Assembly: GCA_001598975.1 (NCBI GenBank)
Contig: BBXU01000649.1
Location: forward strand, 1 to 43,745
Source: Parachlorella kessleri
Lineage: Eukaryota > Chlorophyta > Trebouxiophyceae > Chlorellales > Chlorellaceae
DNA: 43,745 nt
Direction: 5' to 3'
In this document: piece by piece, positions 31,841 through 41,800 of the stretch
How the letters are laid out: every line of letters begins with the position of its first letter
Position numbering within the stretch: position 1 is the first letter of the stretch
Program-made: the position numbers and the translations under genes
Notes under the pieces: generated by a model
What the model saw: only the letters and a program-made list of their open reading frames with translations
Databases searched by the model: none
Told to the model about the DNA's origin: nothing

Positions 31841-34800
31841 ATGAAGCCCGAACCAGCTCGCGAGAAGAGCATGTGGTCTCATATACTTGTGACATACGGG
31901 TAAGTGGGCACCGCGGTAGATCCCTGCCCCGGCTGCAGCCATTCTGCGTCCTTTCAGTTGATTTTACGGTTGCCGCTTGCAAAGATCCAGGTCCGACAAG
32001 GCCTCGTTGCCCCAACGAGATCTAACTTGCTGCCCTGCAGATATGTTACACTGTGGATAACGCTCAGCGCCACCGTTATTATGTACAATAAGTGGCTTTT
32101 AGCGTTCGGGAGTGAGTGGCACTGCTCGAAAGCAGAGCACGGGCTGCCCACCTCACGTGCTGTCATGGTAGCTAACATCTCTGGCCACGACTTGTGTGTT
32201 GTGCAGGCTTTCCTTATCCTGTAGCTTTAACACTATGGTGAGTTTGAAGCCCAAGTGGACTGGCGAGGAAGTGGTGGGGAAACTTACTGGGAAATGGATA
32301 CTGCCAGGCCGCGTATCAGGCAACATGTGGCGTAAGCCACGGTTGGTGGATAGCGGCCACTGCTTTACCTAGCAAGTAGTGATGCGGTGGTGTCCCAGGG
32401 GTTTGCAGACCTTCACAGGATCACAGCTACTCACCGCTTCGCTTTGTGGAGCACCACTGGAGGCTACTATCTCCTGTCTTGAGCTGCCCTACCGCCGCTG
32501 CAGGCATATGTTCTTCTGTTCCTTCCTGGCGATCCTACTGGTCAAACTGGGTTACGTGGACTCAGTGAATATGAGCTCAGAGACTTATCTCAAGGCTGTG
32601 GTCCCCATTGGCTTCTTGTACGCCGGCACGCTCTGGCTGGGGAATGCTGCCTACCTGTACCTCTCAGTGTCCTTTATCCAAATGCTCAAGGTGCGACGCT
32701 TCATGGCTTGTAGACATGACTGTGTGCATGCTCAGGCAGAACTCCTACATGCATGGGCAGGTCGTTCATCGGCGGATGGAGGGTGCGCCTGGGTTGCTGG
32801 GTGGCATTCATGGGTGATAACCGTCCAGGGACCGTTGCATCCTGCCTTTTTAGATTCGGCCAGCAACCATTGCCGCCACTATTTCGCTGAAGTGCCATGC
32901 GCTTGCTGTGGTCCAGCGCTGCGCCTATGAGAGGACAGGCTGCACCAGGGACTGCCCTACAGACAATGCATGTCCCAGGACTAGCCATGAGGCAGGGTTT
33001 GGCACGGATAAGTCTTGCTGGGTGCAATTTGCGTGCTGAACATAAGGCTGGCTGTGGCTGCTGCAGGCGATGATGCCTGTTGCAGTGTTTGCGGTGGGCT
33101 GTGGATTTGGCACGGAGAAGTACCACACATCAACACTCTTCAACATGCTGCTGATCAGCGTCGGAGTGGGTGTGGCCTCTTATGGTGAGCATGTGCCAAA
33201 CCTGCACGGGGCATTCTTGTGGTGTTATGCATAACCCAGGATAAGTCGCAGCCGTGCATGCAGAGGCAGCAATTCACAGCTCTACCCATGTCACTTGTCC
33301 AGGGTAACATTCAGCCTTTACTTCGCGCCTACACTGCAGGGGAGCTGAACTTTGTGCTCATTGGGGTTCTGCTCCAGATGCTTTCCATTGGCACAGAGTC
33401 CACCCGCCTTACGCTGGTGCAAATTCTCTTGCAGGTAGGGTTGCTGGCTGGATTAGCAGTTGTGTGCTTTCATTTGGACCTTTCTATTGCGTGGGCAACT
33501 TTGGAACCTGCGCAAGCTGCTTTGATTAGAGTTGGGAGGTTATGTGTTTTCGCGTGACCTTGGTTGTATTGTGGGTTTGCAAGCAGGAAAAGGATCTGTT
33601 TATGGCCTGACAACGCGCAAAGGGTGGCGCTTATGTGGCTGTGCTTAGCTTGGCAAGCGGCCTGGGCAGTCGTCAACGCTTGGCAGCGTTAGCTCTCTGC
33701 AAAAGCGCCTCCATGACACAACAATGTCTCACCCAGTACTCATCCCGTCCCTTCCTGTTGCCCTTCTGCCCCCGCTGCAGCGCCGCGGCCTGAAGCTGAA
33801 CCCGGTGACGACGCTGTACTACATTGCGCCCTGCTGCTTTTGTTTCCTGCTGGTGCCATTTGCCTTCATTGAGGCGCCGCGCATCCTCAATGACCCCCAC
33901 GTCCGGATTGACCCCTTCATCTTCCTTTCAAATGCGGCAGCGGCCTTTGGTGGGTGGAGCACGACCGGCCAGCCGTGGGGTGCCTGTTCCTTGAGTGCGG
34001 GGTTGATTGCCCTGAGTGTTGGCTGTGGAAGGGCGGCATGCTGCACTTGTTCGCCTTCAGCCCACCTCGGCTGGGTCTTAGGCCGATATTGCACGGTTGG
34101 CTGGTACATGGTGCATTTTGGTTACGATGGCTAGCAGTGTGCCCAGTTTGTGGCGGACCGGTTGCAAAATTGAAGGTGAAACTGACCCTGCCGCAGGCCT
34201 GAACATGGCGGTGTTCCTGCTCATTGGGAAAACCAGCGCGCTGACGATGAACATTGCCGGCGTGGTGAAGGACTGGCTGCTTATTGGCCTGTCCTACGTC
34301 ATGTACAGGTGGGCAGCGGTGGTGCCCTGCAAAGTGCCGTGCGGAGGTGTTGGAAGTTCCAGCTTTGTCTTCCTGCGCTGATGTACGGATGGTGGTGCGG
34401 AGGCTCTATTGGGCTTGTGCCATGCTGGGACGACTCCTTCGTGGTCCTGCTCCTCTGTTGGTTTTGCATCGGGCGTCGACTGTTGTCATTTTTGGTTTCA
34501 TGTTCGCTTGCTGTTGAATCTTTGCAGGGCGCCTGTCACAGGACTCAACCTGGCTGGCTACTCTGTTGCATTTGGGGCAGTCTGCTGGTAAGTCACAGCT
34601 TTCCTGCTTAGCATTCCAATGGGCATTGGGCAGGTGCCCTATGGCAGCTCCCTTGGACTTGCGGCGCATCAGTGTTTCCCTAAGTCCTTCTAGTTTGGCC
34701 GTGTTGCCCTTCCATTCCCGATATGAGGTGTCAGTTTTGCTGGTCCAGATTATGCCACTTTGATAGTATATACAAGAAACGCTGAAAGTGTGGAAAGCCA

Positions 34801-35415
34801 GCTGCCGTGCTTATTATTGCACATGGGTGCATTGCTCTTTGCCCGTTCTGCTGTGGCCTAGTGCGCCCCGCGCCTTACCTTGTGCTACCGCACCGCTCCG
34901 CCCGTCCCTGCAGGTACAACTATACCAAGCTGCAGAGCATGAAGGCAGCTTCCGCTGGCCCTCAGAAGGTAATCTCCATATCTGCCAACGCCAAGGTAGG
35001 GTGGAAGGTGCGTGGCAGCCCACCCCCACCCCCAGCGCCTATAAGAACCGGCGCGATATCATATGGTTGTTGGCTTGAGCCACCTGTGCGCTGCCGCCTG
35101 AACGTGCATTGTGTTGCCAGCTGGTACGAGTTCTGGCTGACAGGGGTGGCTTGCACTTCAAGTTAGGGATCTTGGCCTCCTGATTGACGCGATGCCATGT
35201 CAGCCAGTTGCCTGCTTATCAAATGCTTATGCGACTGCGGCTGGGCCTCTGCAATTGGTGAAGGGTAAGCTGAGCCTTGACTGACTGCTGGGCATGTTGC
35301 GCCGCAGGACGAGGAGGAAAGCCAGCCGCTGGTCAACAGAAACGCCAACCCCATCAAGCGCCCCGACAGCGGCATGAAGCGGGAGGGAAGTTCCACTGGC
35401 CTCCAGCGACCGTGA
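31841..35415 (+). CDS. TPT/nucleotide-sugar transporter family protein (drug/metabolite transporter superfamily)
   Basis: Predicted exons: 31841-31899, 32041-32111, 32207-32237, 32504-32690, 33067-33184, 33340-33434, 33781-33949, 34197-34308, 34528-34587, 34914-34995 and 35308-35415; 363 residues, every junction in phase. About ten hydrophobic segments are seen. Signature blocks: [108 protein letters not shown] and [20 protein letters not shown]. The [15 protein letters not shown] segment is the usual K-T/S-ALT...GxxKD motif of plant KT-group transporters of the Golgi or ER. The hydrophilic tail ([15 protein letters not shown]...) is cytosolic. Known relatives move nucleotide sugars or phosphorylated sugars by antiport; the substrate here is not predictable. 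No transit peptide, so an endomembrane location is likelier than plastid. An internal AAG|GTAATC in exon 10 could be an alternative donor. Confidence 0.93.
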
Positions 35416-36313
35416 TGCAGTTGCTACCTGAGAGCACTGTACAGGGATGGCCAGAGCTCAGCAGCATAGGGTTAAACCGAGGAGCTGCTGCGTAGGCAAA
35501 GGACAGTGGTTAGCCTGCCAGTAACATACAACACGAGTTAATGGCTTGGATGTTAGTGGGCACCATGCATTGTCGTCTGACACATGCCACCATGCCCCAG
35601 CTGCATGACAGTGACTTCAGGTCACTGGCGGGCAGGGAGGCTGCTTGTCTGCACTGCCTTCCCATCGGGGGCCTGCGCCTGTGGCAAAGGGAGCCAAACA
35701 GCTGTGTGTAGTACAGTCCTCCATGTCCTCAGTATGTGTGGTGCACGCTGCTATGGCTCTTCAGTATCATCTCTTGCTAAACACAGGGTATGGCGCTGTC
35801 TTTTGGTACTGCGCTCTATCGCCGTCGTCACTGTTTGCTCTCGCCGTAGTGCTGACCAGAAGTGAAGGGGCCACACGAGGCGAGCGTCCTGTTTTCCCTA
35901 GGGGCTGCTGCTGCCTGGGTGCTGTGTGCCTGGTGCGTGACGTGGGCAAATTCTTTCGGGCGCCGACTGGCGCCCATGACACCTTGCTTCTGTTTCCTGC
36001 ATCTTGTTCTTAAACTCTCATCTCTGTCTTGTTCGTAGGAGGCTAGCCATTGACACTTTGTAACTAACAACGAAGGCTGTGATGCTGGGAAAGTGCGAGA
36101 GAGGACACAGATGTGCTGTCTTACTTTGTGGGTGTTATATGCATCAAAACAATTCTGCTTGACATCCTTTTCAACAAACAAATTACACTCTCGACGTGCC
36201 AACCCGTACACCACCAGACTGGTGTTCAAGGTCAGCCAGGGCAAATCGACCTTGGCACAGTTGGCACAAAAGCACTGGCCGTCATCTAGCAAGGGTTGAT
36301 CAATGAAGGGCGG
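35416..36313. other. Convergent intergenic region, transporter / WBP4-like genes
   Basis: About 0.9 kb. Candidate signals are TGTAA at 36059-36063 for the + strand transporter and TTACA at 36183-36187, about 130 bases after the - strand WBP4 stop. A - strand frame at 35828-36313 continues in phase from the WBP4 stop codon and is described among the findings. No independent gene is called. Confidence 0.45.
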
Positions 36314-38391
36314 TCACTGGAGGCCAAAGGCGGCCATGGTGCGCTGCTGCACACGCTGCTTGGCTGCCTCTCTCCTTGCTAGTGCTTCTGCTTCCTCTTT
36401 AGAGACTGGCTTCCCGCCAGCGCCTGCTTCTCTCTTTCTCTGCAAAACAATACCCATGGGGGCAGGGAGCTTGGCAAAGTGCGCTTGGCCAAAGATTCTG
36501 GTACTTCTCCTGCTAGCAAACACGTGCCGCCTGCAGGGCTACCGTGCAGTGGTCATGTCTGCCTGGAGCTGCCCGTCTGTCCCTGCTAGCTTGTGTCACA
36601 CACGCTACACGCAAGGACCACTGCGTCCCTAGCTACTCGTTTGGCCAGCTGGCTCAATGACGTCCCAGCAAGCAGGCAGGCGACAGAGCTGAACCGCTGC
36701 CGAGAACGCACCTTAGTTGCATCCCCCACTGGCTGCTGCTGTTGTTGTGTCAGGCCCACGCCCTTAGCACCGCCGATCCTGCCGACCTCGGGCATCTGGT
36801 AGCCGCCCACCCCCGCCTGCGGATGTTGGGGCGCTACCCGCATGCCTACCCGCACCGCCCCGGGCCGTGCAGCAGCTGCTGCTGCTGCATTGCCGCTTGC
36901 TGTCCGGCTGTTCCCTGCCCCTGCTGCTCCGGCCGCCATAGCTGGGCGAGCATGCGCTGCTGCTGCTGATGGCGGCGGCGGGTGCGACGGGGGTGGCAGG
37001 GGCTTGTTCATGACCTCATATCGGGCATCGTGCGGCATCGCTGGTGAGGCAGTCCATTCCACAGGGTCCCCCCCGTAATACATTTCTGCAGCGGAAGTGG
37101 GCTAGGACCCAAGTACATACGTTATGGCAGGAACGGCTTCAAGACCCCTCATTGCGCCCCACTCCTTCAATAGCTACCCCACAATCATCCTGCCATGCTC
37201 AAACTCAAGTAAGAACTTGCAGCAGGGCATAGCACCGAGAAATTCCCTGCCCTGCTGGATTGCTCACTTGTCTTGGGGTCATAATAGTACCGGTGGACGG
37301 CATTGTAGTAGTAGGCGGCTTCCACATTCCAGACCTGCGCCAGTGCACAGTTGGCAGTTGACCTGAGAGTCCTGGCGACCTAACAGCACCTTGTCATAAT
37401 CTGCAGAGACTCGCCAGCGTGAATGACATCAGGGTCTCGCCGCTGCGCCATGCTGAAACATGCAATTCCCGTTGCTTCCACACCAGCCCCACAGGGGTGG
37501 CCTTGCAAGCGCGGCTCACCCATTCCCCCAGTGTTTGTTTTCGCAGCTGCGCAACTGCGGCCAGGTCTGCTTGGTACTGCCGCTGCGCTGCCGCCTCTAT
37601 GCTGGCCATCGCGGTTGCCGTCTGCTGTTCTTCGCGCTTCTGGGTTTCCCCCATTTTCTTCATATCCGCCAGCTCTGCGTGCCAGGGTGCACTCCCCTGT
37701 CAGATGATGAAGCAATGATGAGGAGGCTGAGGCCTTGGCCACAGCCTCCCTTATGTTCGCTTCGGCAGCATGAGGCGAGTCGTATCAGCGATCATGAAGT
37801 GCTTGCATAAGCTTTCAGGCCCAAGGAGAATGATCAAGACAATGGAGGCGTATCAATAGCCAACTGTTGTCAGCTATGCGTGTTTGGGGCCGGCTGCCCA
37901 GCAAGCTACTGACAGCACCACCAGGGACAGCAGAAACTTACTCCGTGCGACCGCCTCTTTGTGTTTGGTGCCCTGCTCGTGAACAGCCCGTGAGTGGGGG
38001 TTGTCTTGCATCCATACCTGTAGCAGAGCATTGTGAGGTTGGTGTTAGTGATATGAACCCTCACTAACCGGGTTGCCGTCATTCTCGAGGCCACCTAGCC
38101 TCTGCCACTAGCACAGTACTGAGAAATAATGCTTGCAAGCGGTTGGTGTCCTTCAAAACCCTGGGTTCATGCCCAAGCCTACCTTGCAGTACTCGCACCA
38201 GTGCTTCTTCTGGCTAACCTGCAGGCACCAGCAGGGACACAGCGACGTTGGAACCCCCTGGTCGGCGCGCGTGGTACCTGCACTCGTGTCCGCACCAGAA
38301 GCACTTTACATCCTTCAAAACAACCCATACAACACCGAAACCAGTAACTCAACCCAGCAAAGCCCAGCTTGCTCACCCAAAACTCGGTCAT
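36314..38391 (-). CDS. WBP4/ZOP1-like U1-type zinc-finger splicing protein
   Basis: Predicted exons in transcript order: 38391-38377, 38218-38183, 38017-37942, 37674-37520, 37334-37268, 37085-36712 and 36538-36314; 315 residues. The first exon encodes only MTEFW, continuing as VSQKKHWCEYCKVWMQDNPH and SRAVHEQGTKHKEAVARK, a matrin/U1-type C2H2 zinc finger at the extreme N terminus as in human WBP4/FBP21 and Arabidopsis ZOP1. A charged helix follows (MKKMGETQKREEQQTATAMA, AAQRQYQADLAAVAQLRKQ). Next comes an OCRE-like aromatic repeat (WNVEAAYYYNAVHRYYYDPK, MYYGGDPVEW). The middle is Pro/Ala-rich with a Gln run. The C terminus (KPVSKEEAEALARREAAKQR, MAAFGLQ) matches the family. These proteins associate with the spliceosome; ZOP1 also affects RNA-directed DNA methylation. 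The last acceptor (before 36538) is the least certain; a strong nearby TGCAG would break the frame. Confidence 0.92.
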
Positions 38392-38835
38392 CTTGGCAGG
38401 GTGAGACTTATGAGAGAAAGTCCGCGAGTCCAACGTTGTGGCAATGCAGTACTCAAGTGCGTCTGGTATGCAGGATTTTGACTCAGCCTAAGGCGAACAT
38501 CCCGGGCGCCAAGACCCCGCCAGGCGCCGAGGTCATGATTACGCCTGCCAGTGGCCATCCAAGGCTGGGATGCGCTGTAATCACACACCCAAGGTAGCTG
38601 AGGTGTTGAGAAGGTGGTCACAATGGAGCATGGCATGTTCGGTTCAGCCTTCTGATGCATAGGATAACCAGCGAGCAGGCTATATAGCAGGGAGAGACAA
38701 TAAGTACGTACACCTGCTAAAAGTCAAGGATTCCTTGCGGCTGCATCAAGGGGTCCCATATCTAGACGGCAGCACGGCTCAAAGCCCGTTGGTCGGGCTT
38801 GACAAGGAGGCTTTAGTCGTACACAGGGCAGCATC
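38392..38835. promoter_or_regulatory. Divergent promoter region, WBP4-like / winged-helix-kelch genes
   Basis: 444 bases between two head-to-head start codons. The + side contains TATATAG near 38680, about 155 bases before the + strand ATG, a possible TATA-like element. No gene or RNA is seen here. Confidence 0.45.
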
Positions 38836-41800
38836 ATGGAGGCATCAGAGGCAGCACCGCCAGCGGGCCCGGCTTTCGGCGAAGGGACCCATGGGGAGGC
38901 TGATGACTTTGCCCCTCCAGGTGCTTGGCCTGGGCTTGCCACCTCAAAGCCATATCCAAGTTACCAGAGCATTGTGACTTGTGTCATCAGCCATGAAAGA
39001 GCCAAACGAATAAAACTGGACCTGCAGGCCTGCTGATCAAGCCATCGCAGCCGTTTCCCAAGCAGCCGCTTGGAGAGCCCGACAACTTTGCACAGCAGGT
39101 GGAGGATGCTATTGTGGCCTTCCTCCGCACCAAACCCAACAACACAGGTTGGCAGGCGTCATCGCAAGTGGACGTGACTCCCAACTGTGCAGCTATGCTA
39201 TCCTCCGTGCCTGCCATACAATCTGCCGCTCACGCCCGGCCATCAGGGTAGCATATGCCGTTTGGCACCCCGGCTTCTTGGCCTTCAGCCCACCTTCTCC
39301 CACCTGCTTGGCCAGGAGTACACATGAGGTGCCTCTACAGAACCCGCCTTGCAGAGCACCTGTCGAAAATAGGCGTCTTACTGCGGCAGCGGCGGCTGCT
39401 GCCCGAGGGCAAGCTCAAGTTCTTTCTCGATGCCTGCTGCCCTCGGCTGGTAGTAGATGGCGAGTAAGTGACCTGCTGGCTCGCGCAAGTGCCCCTTGGT
39501 ACTGCCGGCCCTCGTCAGTTTGCCAGTTGGCTGCTGATGTGTGGCGCCAGGCCTTTGGAGCCAAGCTGTATGACACTCAATATATTTACTGCCACGCAAG
39601 CTCATGCAAACCTGCAGCACTGGCATGGGTGGCAGGCAGGGCGGAGTACATTGTGTCCTGCTCAAGACAGTGAAGGATGCTCAGACATCCAAGCTCGACA
39701 CAGGCAGGCAATCAGTTGCTGGTCGGTGCGCTGTCCCCTGACCCCCACTACCCACCCTCTTTTCTGGCGCTGCCACTGCTGACCGTGCTCTGCTAGTATT
39801 GCGGTGTAGGCCTGCCGGCAGCCAGTATATATCTCTGGCAACCACTACCACCAGGGAGGGCCAGCAGGGCGGCGCTGCTGCCGGCGAGGGAGCACAGCAG
39901 GCTCAGCATGCTGGCCCAGCAGGCTCTCGCCCCGCCTCTGCCCCTGGCCCTGGGCCCCAGAGGCCTGCTAAGATGGACAGGCCCCAGAGCGCAGTCAGCG
40001 CTGGGCCAGCAGACCCAGACGACATAGGTAGGTGGGCACAGCAGGAGCCTGCCTTGCATCTATCGTGACAGGTGTCAGTGATGGACACAACCACAAATAT
40101 TAATAATATGTCACCCACTGTCATCAGGCATCAGTGGGCGAGGAGTGTGGGTGCGGTGGGGGGGCTGGCCTGGGCATGGTTGGCTGGGCCGGCGTGGGCG
40201 TGCGGCAGGTCAGGATGGCAACCCCGGCCTTATCTGTTCTCTGCCCCGTGGGCTCTAGCAAGTTTGATTTTTGGTGTGTGTGTTTCAGCATTGCATCATG
40301 TGGCCCAGGAAAGCTGCAGTATACCTACTCGTATGCCAGGTCCTGTTCTGGCACTGATTGGTAGCTGTTGTGCTGCATGCAGCCCAGCCCAGGTGGCAGC
40401 GCAGCTCCCTGCGGTGGCTTGGCGGCCCTGCCTGCTACACTTCTCTCTATAACTACCAAGCAAGCTGCGCTGACATGACTCTCCAAGGCTCTCTGAGGCT
40501 CTCCAGGCCTGATGGCTGCAGCATTGGTGGTAGCTGTCACGTGCTGTCACCAGCCGGCCACCCCTGCATGCCAACCCCATCTCCAGCTGCTGTGTGCGGC
40601 GGCCCCTGCATGCAGATGAGGACTGGCTGGAGTCAATGCTGGTCAACCACATGCGCTCACAGCCCACGGGGGCCATGACAGGCCCCATTCTGGGGGACTT
40701 CTGTATCAAGCAGCTTGGCTTCAGCATGCGCGGCCGGCTGCACCGCTTTCTTCAGTCAAGGCCGCATGTGTTCCGCCTGGCCAATGATGGCCGGCAGACA
40801 GTTCTTCTAGTGGAGCAGCGGGGGCCCATAGGCAATGGAGGGGTACAGCAGGGGGCGGCCGATAGGGCGCGGCAGCCCGGTCAGCAGCAGGCACAGCAGC
40901 AGCAGCACCAGTTGCAACAGGTGGGATATGTGACTGTCTACCTAGCTTGATGACTCTTTTCAAAGCGTCACACAGTCGTTGACGGGGAGGTGCTGGGCTG
41001 CTGCTTACTGACACGGGTTGCCCGCCCCTGAAGTGCAAGGACTGATAGTAGCCCCTGGCCCAGGCCCTTCCTTGTGCGGGTGTGTTCTGCCAAATGCTGG
41101 CCAGCAACCAAGGGTCCCAGGGCTTCCGGTCGACCAATAGTCTCCGCAGCATGTGAGAGCCATGCTGTCCCTGCGGTGAAACAATAATCACATTACCAGC
41201 GGAATTGTGTGTTGGTGTGTGTGTGCAGGGCTCCCACCCCCCTTCCTTGGCCCCACCAGAAGGCTCCACCTTGCCTGGAGGCACGCCAATCGGGCCAGAT
41301 GCCTCCAACGTGGCCACCTCCGTGCTGCCAGGGGCAGCGGCCGCAGCGCGGGAGACCCGCAGCTTCACCAAGTAAGTCAGCCTGCCGCGTGCTCGCTCAC
41401 TCGGTCGCTCGCCCCCCCGCCCGCCCGCCTGCCGCTGTTGTCCTTTGCCTGGCTTTGGTGCAGGATGCCCAATCCTTTGCCAAGAGCCCGGTAGGGAAGG
41501 CTCTGGGGTACCCCCCTGCATGACTCACCATGCAGGTCGGCAAGCAGCAGTGGAAGTCTGTCTGAACGCCTGACGTGGTAGGGTTTATTGCCATCTGTCC
41601 TGCAGCCTAGTTTGATGTTTCTCCCGTGGTGGTTATGATACTGGCTTGCTATTTGCTGTGCTATGCTTGGAGGCATCGAGGTGGAACAAGTTACACTCGC
41701 TTAACAAGCTGGTCGGCCTGCCATCTGTCAGGCGCTCCCTGTGCATGTTGGAGGCTTCCCCATTGTTTTTTTTATCTATCACAGGGCCGCCACCCCCCTG

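Noticed and set aside
40721..41521. Long - strand frame (266 codons)
   Set aside because: Antisense to two exons of the winged-helix/kelch gene and their introns; no recognisable domain.
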